From: Diplolepis rosae
Lineage: Eukaryota > Arthropoda > Insecta > Hymenoptera > Diplolepididae
Assembly: GCA_030998225.1 (NCBI GenBank)
Contig: JAPYXD010000608.1
Coordinates: forward strand, 3,130,501 to 3,194,500
Reading direction: 5' to 3'
DNA: 64,000 nucleotides
The position numbers and the translations under genes were made by a program. Shown here piece by piece: positions 23,201 through 30,272 of this stretch (positions are counted from its first letter, which is position 1; every line of letters begins with the position of its first letter). The notes below the pieces were generated by a model. That model saw only the letters and a list, made by a program, of their open reading frames with translations, had not been told where the DNA came from and did not search any database.

Positions 23201-26200
23201 TGGTCTTTGAGAAATGTCAAAATGGTCGTTGTCTCGCGTCCTCTCGTAATTTGTGTTATTATCTATTGATGTACAATACATATAGGGCATTATTTCTCAA
23301 CTGTCCCAACATTTTATGTCACGTGTTTCGATTGTTTTCATATTTTCAGAATTTGTTTACCTACTTGATGGAAGTTTACCCCCCAAAGTACAGACATTTG
23401 TTACCACCCCTTTCCAAATTACAGCAAGCCTCTTCTTCAAACGAATATAACTTATTTCTTTTTGCATAAAGCAAAATATTACTTTATATGTTTTCTTCAG
23501 TCTTTTTCGTGATCTTTCAACTGGTTGTAACCATTTTTGAAAAAATTCAAAATTTGACCTTCATTTTCGAAAATCAAAAATAAATTTGACTTTTTCTCAA
23601 ATTTGGACCCATTTTTTTTTTAAATCATCTTGTTAAAAAGCTGAGATTTTTCCCTATAAAAAGCAAAATTTCAGGATGGCGTTTTTTTTGTTTTCGAGCA
23701 AATGTGCGATGAATAACCGGATGTTCCGCCGGAGCTGAGGCCGCGCGACCGTTCGTTACCGTCAAAATTTAAATATATGATATTTCATCACGTGACAGAG
23801 TTTGTTTCTTTGTCCATTTGTTTCGTTGCTTCGTCACTTCTACCACTAGAGCTCCACTATTTTCGTTTCCCATAAGAGAAAATACTTTGACTCAGCATAA
23901 TATCCCAGCATACGAGTTGGGTAACGTATTTCCAGATTTTATCTAAGAAGAGTTTCTTGAAGCAGGTTTGTCTTTAGAAATAATTCAATTTCACAATATA
24001 ATTTTGTTGATTCTGTTGAATTATTCTGATTTCAAAAATCAATTATATCTGCAGTCGCCATATTCCATTTTTCCTCCTTCTGTTCCCTCTTCTGTTTTTC
24101 TTTTTCTTTTACTTCGTATATTACTTTTTATGTATGCTTCCTTTTTACATTGCAAAGAAGTACTTTTCTAATGATGTCTTCCAAAAAACATCCCGAAACT
24201 TGGAAAGATAAATGCATTAATCCGTTTCAATTTATCAATGCACGACAATTTATGCATAAAATTCCCAAATTTACGAGAAGATTCACAAATTTGCAACACA
24301 TGCAGATTTGAACTTACCAACTGAAAAGGAAGATTATTCTTGAATTGCGACAATACTGCAAGGATTCCTAATCAAGCTCAATCAGATATTGACACTCTTG
24401 CTGACAATGATATTGCAGAAAATAATGAATGTGATCCAGATTTTTTAATACCTTTTAAGGTCAATGACACAAAGATGCAGTGTGATGACGAGTATCATAA
24501 ACTTTTAATGAAAAAGTTTTCATCTTCTGAAAAGTATGACATCTTCTCAAAAGGCCAAAAAAAGAAACCGCAGAAGAGGCCTGCGAAATTACCTCCAAAA
24601 GCGAAAAAAATCGCCAAGAAACACAATTCTACGAAATAAGTTATGTATAAGAAGAAAGAAGGTTCCAAAAAACAAAATCCATCAAACTCACATGCAAATA
24701 ATTCACCCAGGTAAACAGAAACATCACTTCCCTACACATTCAATAGCTAGATATAAATTCAATAGATTTAATTTTCAACACATATTCCAAATTAATCTTA
24801 CACTAACTGTAATTCAGGCATTGTAGCTTGTAACTTAACAATGACAGTCCCAACTCTGTAAATGCAGAGAGCAGTTACACTAACCGTGTATGATATTATG
24901 TAATGTAAAAAATTAGCTTGAGGGTGTTCTACGGGTTTTGGGGCGTGAAGACGGTAGCGCATGGTTGCGCGGCCTCAGCTCCGGCAGAGCATCCGGTTAT
25001 TCATCGCACAATTGCTCGAAAATTTATTTTTGATTTTCGAAAATGGAGGTCAAACTTTGATTTTTTCCAAAAATGGTTACAACCAGTTCAAAGATCGCGA
25101 AAAAGACTGAAGAAAACATATGAAGTAAAATTTTGCTTTATGCAAAAAGAAATAAGTTATATTCGTTTGAAGAAGAGGCTTGCCATCAAAAGTCTGAAAA
25201 TTGCATCCCCCCTATTTCAGCAAATATTTTTCAAAACGAAAACATTTTTTTTGTAGGAAGTACCATTAGATAGGACTCCAATCAGCTAAACTTCAAGTCC
25301 GATCGGACGACTTCGTTTTTTGGGGTGGTATCACTTGAGAAATTATGCCCCATATGTGCGAAGGCACATACACACTAAAGTAAATCGACTTTATAACGAC
25401 GTCATGTATTCTTTAACAATAAGTTCTTAGAAATACGTTAACCTTAGCACCAACTATAATTAAACCTCTTACAAAAGCAACCTGGGAATACACATATCTA
25501 TCATCTTCAGCGACAAATGGAATTCATTCTCAATCTAATCTTGATAAACTAAGTGATCATATTATGTTTCTAGCAGGAAAACTAATGATTTGAATTCTTT
25601 AGTTAGAGAAATAAAGGGACATCCAACTATTAATCAAGAAATATCATTAACGAATTTATTTAATGAAGAAGTAAGCGATATAATTTCTGGATGCGCCTGA
25701 GGTAGATTTTGGACGATATTCACAAATTTTGGATTTACTAGTACGTGTCTAATTGGTTTTATTGTCATACTTAAAGACATGAAATTAATAGCGGATACAA
25801 TCATTCATGGATATGCATACGTAGATTATTTGGATGGTCTCTCCATCTATCAGGCGCCTTTCGGGATTCGGTCATTAACCTCTTATATCACTAAGGTAAG
25901 AACCAACCCGCTGGACCTCTGGACAAAAGCCATCAACTACTGTTCACACCTTCGGCACCTGAAACCTTGAAAGAGCCACCTTAAACTTCTACAAATAATG
26001 CTAGTACTAATTTAGGCAGAGGGCACAATAATTTTTATTTTTCTGGTCAGGGGAGATAAAGAATGCATTTACGCACGTTGTGTGGGACTCGGCCGAAGGA
26101 ATACCCACTAAACTCAAAACTTTCCTGCTTTACCACCAGCCCATGACCCCGGAACTGCGTTTGCTTTAAACTTCCGGGTCATGTTCTATAGGTGCTCTAC

Positions 26201-29200
26201 GCCGACCCTTGGCGTCTCCATCTACTGCCTTCATGGTTTCATACGTGGCCTCTCGAAGGCTTCCTTCTTGGGGCTTCCCCCCGAAAAGCCGTATTTTCAG
26301 CGGAGCAAATATAGCATTGCGGTTTCCTTGTGCAGGACCCCGCAGCGTGCCCCTCTTCGCCGCAACTTTGATTTTGATGTGGGTCGCTTTGAGTAATTTC
26401 AAGGCTCGTACCTCCTCCAAAAGCACATACGCCTTCCTGTTTCCTCTGTATGGTCTCTTAGTTAGAGACACCGTGAGTTCTAACTCCGATCCATGATCAA
26501 AAAAGCCTCTTACAGCATCTTCAATATCCTCGGCTTCAATGCTGGGTTCCATGTCAAGTTTCACGTGCTTCTTGAGATCTTTTAAAATGCCCGTGTAACT
26601 CACTCCCTCAGCGGGCTTTATTAGCACTGCTTCTAGGTGAGCACGCCATGGCCAATCTGGTATCTTAGCCTCCGGTTTAGGCTTTTTCTTCCTGAGGTTC
26701 TTCCTGGCTGGGACCTCCACCCATTCCTCTCCCTTTGTGGAGGCTTGAGGTTTCTTCGCCTCCGGCTTCTTGGCTGTAGTGTCCTGCGGGTTCATGATTA
26801 GCTCTCTTGGCCGTTTCCGCAAGTCCGGAGTACTTCTCACTACAGTTTGTGGGGCGTTCTGGCAGCCCTGATCCCTGAAGCTCTTAACACTTTAGGCTCG
26901 CGCCAGTTTCACACCTCTGCGATACCCTCTCTGGTCCATCTTCTGGACCATTTCCTCAATCGTGGAAATGCGTTTCATCGCAATTTGAAATGTTCCGTAT
27001 AGGCAGTTCTTCTGCCGCCTCGCGTCAGACTCCTCAAAGCAATTGGGCACCACCGTTACTTTTAACTTCCCTCCGAACAATTCCTCGCACATACTTTTAT
27101 TTAAATTATTTTTCTCCATATTATTCCCACGATATCTTGAGAATGTCGCATGTTCTTTTTAGAACATTACTAGAAACTAATTCAACAAAGAGAAGATCCA
27201 TTCTTTAGTTATTAAATATTTATAGAATAAACAAATAATAAAAAGTATAAATTCACCATTAATTTGTAATTTTTAAATTAACACATCGTTCAATAAGTCC
27301 CGGGACTAACCCACAGATGGCGTTAGTAATATCAAATCCACTTCATTTTTCAAAAGAACTAACCTTTAAATGACACGTGAATGACTTTCACGTCAATAAG
27401 ACCATGAACAGCAAAGCGACTGTGGTGAAAGTGACGCTACTTTTGCATTTGCGTACAAAATGGACAAAAACGAATTTTGTGTGTTGATAAAATATTGCTA
27501 TTTAATGGGGAAAAATACCGTGCAAGCTCAACAATGGCTTGAATAATGTTATCCGGACTGTGCTCCGTCGAAAACAACGATTTGTCGGTGGTATGCTGAT
27601 TTCAAACGCGGTTGCACTGATATAAATGATGCGGAACGCTCGGGTAGGCCAAATGAAGCAGTAACTCCGGAAAATATTAAGCAAGTTTTGAAAATCGTGA
27701 TGGACGACCGCAAACTGAAAGTCCGTGAGATTGCTAAGATGGTGAACATATCAACTGGAAGTGCGTCTACGATTTTAAACGAAAAATTGGGTATGAAAAA
27801 GGTTTTTTCCAAATGGGTGCCGCGTTTGCTCACAATGTAAAAAAAGGAACAACGAGTCGACGATTCAGAGAGCTGTTTGTCACTGTTCACTCGCAATAAA
27901 CAGGATTTCTTGCGTCGGTATGTGCCAATGGACGAAACATGGATCCATCATTTGACTCCGGAGTCGAAGCGGCAGTCAGCTGAGTGGCATGCAGCCGGTG
28001 AAACCCGTCCGAAGCGTCTGAAAACGCAACAGTCAGCTGGCAAAGTGATGGCGTCAGTTTTTTGGGATGCGCATGGTATAATTTACATTGACTACCTTGA
28101 AAAGGAAAAATATATCAACAGCGACTATTACATTGAGTTATTGGTGCGTTTGAAGGACGAAATCGCAAAAAAACGACCGCACATGAAGAAGAAAAAAATC
28201 ATCTTTCATCAAGACAATGCACCGTGCAACAAGTCAATGAAAACGATGGCAAAATTGTCTGAATTAGGCTACGAATTGCTTCCCTACCCACCATACTCTC
28301 CAGATCCAGCCCCAGCGACTACTGGCTCTTTGATGGTCTCAAAAAGATGCTCCAGGGAAAAAGATTTGTCTCGAATAAGGAAGTAATCGCTGAAACTGAA
28401 GCTTATTTTGAGGCCAAGGACAAATCATTTTACAAGCATGGTATCGAAAAGTTAGAAAAGCGTTGGAATGATTGTATCGCACTTGAAGGTGATTATATTG
28501 ATGAATAAAAATTAATTTTGCAAAACAAATGTTGGTTTCTTAGTTAGTCCCGGGACTTATTAAACGATGTGTTATGTATCAGTTGCACAAATAAGTTTCC
28601 GCCGTTTTTGATCAAAAATTGGGCTTTTATCATGAAAGAACCATACCTTATGTTTTATTCCAAGTATTGTCCATCGTATTATCCTTTTTGCGTTTGGCAC
28701 GAATCTTGATCCAATAAAGCTTCCAATTTCTCGTTTTCGTACACTTTCGGCCTTCTGCTACGTTCTTTGTCTTCGATGTCAAATTCACCGTTCCTAAACT
28801 TTTGAAATCACTCGAGACAACTTCTCTCACTTAAGGCAGCCTCGCCATATGTTTCTACAAGCAATCGATGCGCCTCAGTTGCAGGTTTCTTGTAATTGAA
28901 GAAGTAAATCAAAAGTTCCCGCAAATGTCGCTAATTCGGTTAAAAACTCGACATTTTCGCACACAAAATGATATATTATACTGATATAAATTCACTAATA
29001 TTTCAAGGTTATGGTGTTGTCAGATGTCCAACCTTACGACAGTGACGTTTTACATCTATCAATTTCAACCAAAACTTACAGGTGACGTACAACTTTTGTC
29101 AAACGGCGGAAACTTATTTGTACACCTGAAAAATTAGAAGTAGTCGCAAAGATAAAAAAACTGTGAAACAAAACGTAGCATGGAATTCATATATACCCTT

Positions 29201-30246
29201 AATAGATGTATTAAAAGAAACTAATAAAGATGTTGAATCTCAGTTAATTAGTAAACATTGCAAAAAATTAAAGAACATTTGCACTCAGAATAAATTTTCA
29301 TACCCGGAATATACAGTATTGCGTATAAAAACTTGTATAGAAGATTCAACGTATAGAGCAAATTATTTTAATGATGATATTAAACACATAGGAACTGCAA
29401 ATTCAATAGAAACAGCAAAGTATTTTGTTGCAATAAAAATGATTGATTCCCTTTTGCGTAAGGACAAAAAACGTGCTATAAATCTGATGAGCTCACTAGA
29501 TAATTTGCTCGTCACATTTCAAGAGTCGTCTATAAATCATCGAAAACCTTCAACATTATTTTCAACTCTGATTACTGCAAATTGTCACCTAAATATTATC
29601 ATGCAACAAAACATTGAAATATGTTAATAAATATAATGAATTTCCAGTTAATTTGACTGAAAGTATTTTTCTACGAGAAAACTGCGGGGTCTTTTACTTT
29701 TACGACGCATCGTCAATATATCGAAAATGCGAAAATTGGATGACATTCGTATGTGGTTAATTAACTCAATAAATGAAGAAAATCATGCTTGATAGGAAAA
29801 AATGTATTTCACATTCTTTATGTTTATGACTGGTTTTAAGACATTATTAATGTATGCAATATCAATAAGAAAATTCCGTTTGCATTGTTTTTTTGAATTT
29901 ACAAAAACTAATTCAGGAGCTTGTGAAATTAAGGAAATTTTAAAGTACAATTTTGTTTCCTCATGTGATATTATTGCTTCATTATATTTTTCAGGAGAGC
30001 AAAGAAACGCTAAGCAATGTCAACGCCACGGGATTAGCTATGCTATTCAGTGCAGGGACATTTTTGTATGTAGCTACCGTTCACGTACTGCCCGAATTAA
30101 TGACAAGGAATAGTGGTTCCTTCACACAATTACCAAACACAGACGGAGCGCTTCAGTATACTTCTAACACGAAAATGCGAGACATTATAGTATTGGTAGC
30201 GGGGTCCTTTTTGCCTGCATTAATGACAGCTGGTCATCATCATTAA
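5127..30246 (+). CDS. Zip9: ZIP9-type zinc transporter gene (SLC39A9), 3' four exons
   Basis: This is a spliced gene on the + strand. The four exons join in frame (5127-5256, 21321-21547, 21621-21755, 29995-30246) to give about 247 residues, with the N-terminal ~30 residues unassigned. The product belongs to the ZIP (SLC39) family, which moves zinc into the cytosol. ZIP9 proteins sit in Golgi and plasma membranes. Evidence includes [19 protein letters not shown] (second helix), [20 protein letters not shown] (third), the His/Asp metal-site helix [14 protein letters not shown], the following [17 protein letters not shown] helix, and a final helix before a His-rich C-terminus (HHH). No internal stops or frameshifts are seen. 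Introns 2 and 4 are swollen by transposons to 16 kb and 8.2 kb, while intron 3 is 73 bp. It appears intact and is probably functional. Confidence 0.93.
5346..6020. other. ZIP9 intron sequence without recognised features
   Basis: AT-rich intronic DNA between the exon at 5127-5256 and the mariner at 6024. I see no coding or repeat structure. Confidence 0.45.
6024..6944 (-). mobile_element. Mariner-like element B, internally deleted
   Basis: Inverted ends read CATTCTGTCAAAAAAGTA at 6024 and, complemented, at 6944. The similarity continues as CGGGAA for at least 6 more bases. The 0.92-kb length is short for a mariner because the transposase has lost its middle. The element sits in the large ZIP9 intron in the opposite orientation to the gene. 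Confidence 0.85.
6247..6750 (-). pseudogene. Mariner-like transposase with central deletion (element B)
   Basis: I take the start at the ATG complement 6748-6750 ([18 protein letters not shown]), since the upstream part of the open frame is not family-like. Residues 1-55 form the HTH_48-type domain typical of this insect mariner group ([16 protein letters not shown]), and a second helix-turn-helix follows ([20 protein letters not shown]). After RVKA the sequence jumps to [20 protein letters not shown] near the C-terminus, so the first two catalytic Asp residues are deleted while the third (APAD) remains. The frame is open for 168 codons, about half the normal length. Without the catalytic core it cannot transpose itself. 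Confidence 0.85.
6950..7520. other. Intronic spacer between mariner copies
   Basis: No gene is recognised. The segment 7020-7110 is richer in G and C than its neighbours but has no clear coding pattern. Confidence 0.4.
7527..8100 (-). pseudogene. Mariner transposase fragment C (C-terminal half)
   Basis: The left end (CACTCAATAAGTTTCCGG) resembles the terminal repeat of element D at 27281. The minus strand encodes [31 protein letters not shown] (second catalytic Asp) and, after a break near 7805, a degraded [15 protein letters not shown] (third Asp present). The frame is broken around 7700-7805 and the N-terminal half and right end are missing. It is cut off near 8100 next to an unrelated gene fragment. 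Confidence 0.82.
8165..9035 (-). pseudogene. 'DLK' family protein, C-terminal half, copy 1
   Basis: On the minus strand, from 9035 downward, the frames give [20 protein letters not shown] then [11 protein letters not shown], later [20 protein letters not shown], and at 8553-8209 [35 protein letters not shown]. These match, block by block, the better preserved + strand copy at 9500-10336. Several frameshifts and stops separate the blocks. This is a repeated arthropod family without a known function. The two copies face opposite ways, and this one lies outside the inverted repeats at 9033 and 10492. The assignment rests on internal similarity between copies plus remembered pattern. Confidence 0.6.
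9033..10562 (+). mobile_element. Inverted-repeat-bracketed unit carrying a 'DLK' family gene
   Basis: About 60-70 bases starting near 9033 (AAATTACTGAAAATGCC, then TTTTTTCGAACTT) recur inverted near 10492-10562. Between them lies the copy 2 gene fragment on the + strand. This is the layout of a short DNA transposon, but no target duplication was found and the ends are not sharply defined. Unit length is about 1.5 kb. Confidence 0.45.
9500..10336 (+). pseudogene. 'DLK' family protein, C-terminal half, copy 2
   Basis: Frames give [37 protein letters not shown] with [12 protein letters not shown], then a longer open frame (9629-10057) with [38 protein letters not shown] and [15 protein letters not shown]. 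After one stop it continues with [20 protein letters not shown] and [17 protein letters not shown], ending at a stop near 10336. At least three frame breaks are present, so it is a pseudogene. The family is widespread in insect genomes as unnamed proteins. I do not know its biochemical role. The N-terminal part is missing, and a fragment of that part lies at 3342-3585. Confidence 0.65.
10571..11630. other. ZIP9 intron sequence, nothing recognised
   Basis: AT-rich spacer. The stretch 11280-11390 is richer in G and C but does not give a recognisable protein. No repeats were paired with other parts of the window. Confidence 0.4.
11873..12058 (-). pseudogene. Reverse transcriptase fragment, Ty3/gypsy
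   Basis: Sixty-one codons with [20 protein letters not shown] and [20 protein letters not shown]. The catalytic FDLATG block of Ty3/gypsy RT (with the Asp of motif A) is preserved. Flanking frames carry the upstream linker ([10 protein letters not shown] near 12190) and degraded downstream RT to about 11650. Confidence 0.88.
13040..13078 (-). pseudogene. CCHC zinc knuckle of the Ty3/gypsy gag
   Basis: The 13 codons read [13 protein letters not shown], a C-x2-C-x4-H-x4-C knuckle that binds RNA in retroelement nucleocapsids. It lies after [16 protein letters not shown] on the same strand, as expected for the end of gag. Confidence 0.8.
13225..13583. mobile_element. SINE-like insertion with 11-bp target duplication
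   Basis: TTCTAGAACGT occurs at 13214-13224 and again at 13584-13594. Removing the 359 bases between restores the Ty3 gag frame across the junction. Inside, a short sequence (GAGAAAAGTTTTGT, then TTTTTTCACAGAAAAAATTG) occurs at both ends. In the right copy a tRNA-like block separates the two halves. The exact class is unclear: a tRNA-derived SINE or a small terminal-repeat retroelement. Confidence 0.65.
13483..13555 (+). other. tRNA-like segment inside the SINE-like insertion
   Basis: The order GTAGCTCAGATGATAGAAC (D-arm/box A), TTCGA-CCGGCAA-TCGAA (5-bp stem with 7-base loop, anticodon position GGC) and CTGGG-CTCGATA-CCCAG (T-arm/box B) is tRNA-like. The base before the anticodon is C rather than the normal U, and the acceptor arms (CCTCCGT against GCGGAAT) pair poorly. 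So I read it as a tRNA-derived repeat, not a working tRNA gene. Confidence 0.55.
13608..13925 (-). pseudogene. Gag capsid fragment, Ty3/gypsy
   Basis: An open stretch of 105 codons with [20 protein letters not shown] and [20 protein letters not shown] matches the capsid C-terminal region of 17.6-like gag proteins. It continues after one frameshift across the SINE-like insertion as [19 protein letters not shown], showing that the insertion split this gene. Confidence 0.75.
13926..14780. other. Spacer between Ty3 and BEL/Pao remnants
   Basis: No gene is recognised. Overlapping open frames on both strands at 14193-14629 have no family pattern. AT content is high. Confidence 0.4.
14782..14946 (-). 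repeat. BEL/Pao 3' LTR (or its 5' portion)
   Basis: Starts TGTTGTGTCGCAAAATACA on the minus strand, just after a polypurine tract at about 14950-14960. Similarity with the 19.6-kb copy stops at 14782 (AGATGCTAAT), so either the LTR is 165 bp or one copy is truncated. Confidence 0.8.
14990..15569 (-). pseudogene. BEL/Pao integrase fragment
   Basis: The open frame 15569-15099 has [18 protein letters not shown], typical of the zinc-domain region, then an abrupt join to [15 protein letters not shown], which holds the second catalytic Asp ([10 protein letters not shown]). [18 protein letters not shown] and [17 protein letters not shown] complete the C-terminal core. The join removes the first catalytic Asp and the sequence around it. 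A second frame to about 14990 carries [17 protein letters not shown], the usual integrase tail just before the 3' LTR. Confidence 0.87.
15600..16592 (-). pseudogene. BEL/Pao gag-RNase H deletion fusion
   Basis: A 330-codon open frame. Residues 1-95 are gag of the BEL/Pao (DUF1759) type ([29 protein letters not shown]). After about residue 95 the sequence jumps to [28 protein letters not shown] and [17 protein letters not shown], which belong to RNase H after RT. Protease and RT have therefore been removed by an in-frame deletion, leaving one long hybrid frame. The Met at 16592 is not the true gag start, because gag begins at 19173. The hybrid retains RNase H residues but is not expected to function. 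Confidence 0.87.
16774..17133. repeat. MITE with ~130-bp inverted arms
   Basis: The arm at 16774-16907 (CGGAATAAACTTTGAGGTT onward, through GCTTTTTGTGATTGCA) recurs inverted at about 17003-17133. The centre is about 95 bases. No coding sequence is present. It lies inside the BEL/Pao remains. A 23-base sequence (start GCCATCTGGCGTAAG) occurs on both sides, at 16688 and 17223. Confidence 0.8.
17452..17574 (+). pseudogene. THAP-domain start of a P-like transposase
   Basis: A 40-codon frame starting [14 protein letters not shown] with [10 protein letters not shown]. This is the first part of a THAP zinc finger (Cys pair, then the FYxFP segment). A stop after NKWVL truncates it before the C-x2-H half. 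THAP domains bind the ends of P-type transposons. The rest of the protein is missing. Confidence 0.7.
17891..18562. repeat. Large imperfect palindrome in the P-like element
   Basis: About 300 bases at 17891-18190 recur inverted at 18263-18562 with a spacer near 70 bases. Each arm encodes, in opposite directions, the same transposase C-terminal block ([20 protein letters not shown] on the + strand, nearly the same on the minus strand). Confidence 0.85.
18456..18671 (+). pseudogene. P-like transposase C-terminal fragment
   Basis: The block [32 protein letters not shown] resembles the C-terminal end of THAP/P-element-type transposases. Only the first 40 codons look family-like. It matches the inverted copy at 17876-18000, which ends with a stop after NRLEK. 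Confidence 0.55.
18813..19173 (-). pseudogene. BEL/Pao gag N-terminus
   Basis: From the ATG complement at 19171-19173 the frame gives [20 protein letters not shown] and later [20 protein letters not shown], a coiled-coil-like N-terminal region as in Pao gag. Two internal stops are present. The frame is cut at 18812, where the P-like element begins. Confidence 0.7.
19644..19809 (-). repeat. BEL/Pao 5' LTR
   Basis: Second copy of the 165-bp repeat. It starts TGTTGTGTTGCAAAATACA on the minus strand at 19809. The following 300 bases (19640-19340) hold an open frame without family pattern, which may be LTR continuation or leader. Confidence 0.75.
20061..20924. repeat. Foldback element with ~240-bp arms
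   Basis: The arm from 20061 (GTCGTTTCCGGAGTAATTTT) to about 20305 recurs inverted at about 20697-20924. The arms share features such as GAGGTTATGTGC. The 390-base centre holds two copies of a line like AAGATGGCNNNNCGAAATTTACG. There is no convincing coding sequence. It lies in the 16-kb ZIP9 intron. Confidence 0.8.
21321..21547 (+). CDS. Zip9: ZIP9 exon (third and fourth membrane helices)
   Basis: The exon follows TTTATTTCAG and is followed by GTAGGA. The two bases at its start complete the split Ser codon left by the upstream exon, and the remaining 225 bases are in frame. It carries the metal-binding motif HAAADG and ends with IMLHK, whose His belongs to the next metal-site helix. Confidence 0.94.
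21621..21755 (+). CDS. Zip9: ZIP9 exon (fifth and sixth membrane helices)
   Basis: Starts after TATTTTACAG and ends before GTCTGT. It is exactly 45 codons, phase 0 at both ends, encoding [20 protein letters not shown] and the helix [13 protein letters not shown]. The preceding intron is only 73 bp, in contrast with the intron on either side. Confidence 0.94.
21960..22520 (+). pseudogene. Ty3/errantivirus-like gag end and protease scrap
   Basis: The + strand has an Asn/Gln-rich gag tail ([20 protein letters not shown]) followed, after stops, by a retropepsin-like part ([20 protein letters not shown]), which fits the second half of an aspartic protease with its ILG-type loop. The catalytic Asp-Thr-Gly is not found. 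It lies in the ZIP9 intron. The env scrap at 25.4-25.97 kb, same strand, may be from the same old insertion. Confidence 0.55.
22521..23423. other. Intronic spacer, nothing recognised
   Basis: AT-rich sequence with open frames at 22893-23469 that look like chance. No repeats were matched in the window. Confidence 0.4.
23424..25183 (+). mobile_element. Long-inverted-repeat element with a CxNPF-type gene, copy 1
   Basis: About 240-340 bases from 23424 (GCAAGCCTCTTCTTCAAACG) recur inverted at 24943-25183. The inner ends carry GAGGCCGCGCGACC and its complement. Between the arms lies a degraded gene of the CxNPF family on the + strand. The layout parallels the element at 50428-53305. No target duplication was identified. 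Confidence 0.65.
24171..24640 (+). pseudogene. CxNPF family gene fragment (in copy 1)
   Basis: Starts with an ATG at 24171 and gives [10 protein letters not shown], then after a frame change [10 protein letters not shown], the C-x2-C-R segment found downstream of C-x-NPF in this family. A second frame (24340-24639) is acidic and then ends in a Lys/Pro-rich basic tail. The long central and C-terminal parts seen in the 50-52 kb copy are absent. It is a non-functional remnant. Confidence 0.5.
25400..25970 (+). pseudogene. Errantivirus-like env C-terminal fragment
   Basis: Broken + strand frames include a membrane-spanning stretch ([20 protein letters not shown]) followed by [15 protein letters not shown], the kind of transmembrane anchor and short cytoplasmic tail seen in env proteins of Ty3-type endogenous errantiviruses. 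Several stops are present. It is an old inactive copy inside the ZIP9 intron. Confidence 0.5.
26040..27120 (-). mobile_element. ORF1-only R1-clade LINE derivative, copy 1
   Basis: On the minus strand an ORF1 (gag-like) region runs from 27119 to 26166 and passes directly into a 3' segment whose bases (TTGAGTTTAGTGGGTA, CGAGTCCCACACA, GTAAATGCATTCT) also occur at the same place in copy 2 (54425-54495). An A-rich tail follows (near 26035). No ORF2 (endonuclease/RT) is present. The same structure in two places argues for a non-autonomous family, not two random deletions. Confidence 0.7.
26166..26840 (-). pseudogene. R1-clade LINE ORF1 (gag-like), copy 1
   Basis: A 224-codon open frame with [40 protein letters not shown] and [12 protein letters not shown], matching R1/LOA-type ORF1 proteins. 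The C-terminal CCHC knuckles are not visible, so an internal deletion is likely. An upstream minus frame (27119-26892, [20 protein letters not shown]) is probably the true N-terminus, separated by a stop. ORF1 proteins bind the LINE RNA. This copy lacks the ORF2 enzyme. Confidence 0.75.
27281..28572 (+). mobile_element. Mariner element D, complete ends
   Basis: The 30-base ends differ at one position: ACACATCGTTCAATAAGTCC on the left, and ACACATCGTTTAATAAGTCC complemented on the right. TA target duplications lie at 27279-27280 and 28573-28574. Length is 1292 bp, typical for mariner. The transposase has only a few inactivating changes, so this is the youngest mariner in the window by eye. Confidence 0.94.
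27460..28508 (+). pseudogene. Mariner transposase, nearly intact (element D)
   Basis: Starts [20 protein letters not shown] and ends GDYIDE then TAA, about 349 codons. All three catalytic Asp residues are present: DETWIHH (first), [11 protein letters not shown] (second) and, after a one-base deletion near 28315, SDYWLFDGL (third), giving the DD34D spacing of mariner. Inactivating lesions are a TAA after LE near 27543, a TAA after LLTM near 27838, and the frameshift. HTH segments precede residue 110. Confidence 0.92.
28585..29123 (-). mobile_element. Mariner element E, deletion derivative
   Basis: Ends are ACAAATAAGTTTCCGCCG at about 28587 and inverted at about 29122. Inside, the minus strand codes only the N-terminal HTH part of a different mariner group ([13 protein letters not shown], then [18 protein letters not shown], near 28690-28935). 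The catalytic region is missing. It lies 12 bases from the end of element D. Confidence 0.8.
29163..29627 (+). CDS. Intronic ORF with a dsRNA-binding-domain pattern
   Basis: An open frame of 154 codons ([20 protein letters not shown] at the start) lies in the last ZIP9 intron on the same strand. Around residues 36-95, [16 protein letters not shown], then AK in [20 protein letters not shown], has the layout of a dsRBD: a first helix, PEY at the start of the beta strands, and the final AK-xxA-xKM helix. Insect R2D2/Loquacious proteins have such domains. The usual KK before AK is replaced by ET, so RNA binding may be weak or lost. A stop precedes 29.64 kb, but the same style of sequence continues to about 29780. 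It could be a retrocopy, fragment or gene exon. Confidence 0.42.
   Translation: MKQNVAWNSYIPLIDVLKETNKDVESQLISKHCKKLKNICTQNKFSYPEYTVLRIKTCIEDSTYRANYFNDDIKHIGTANSIETAKYFVAIKMIDSLLRKDKKRAINLMSSLDNLLVTFQESSINHRKPSTLFSTLITANCHLNIIMQQNIEIC
29995..30246 (+). CDS. Zip9: ZIP9 terminal exon
   Basis: Starts after ATATTTTTCAG with [20 protein letters not shown], continues through [13 protein letters not shown], and ends with a hydrophobic helix ([14 protein letters not shown]), TAGHHH and TAA. The stop and frame agree with the normal C-terminus of the family. Confidence 0.94.
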   Translation, partial: ESKETLSNVNATGLAMLFSAGTFLYVATVHVLPELMTRNSGSFTQLPNTDGALQYTSNTKMRDIIVLVAGSFLPALMTAGHHH

Positions 30247-30272
30247 TAAAGTTTATTTAAGTTTTTTATTGA

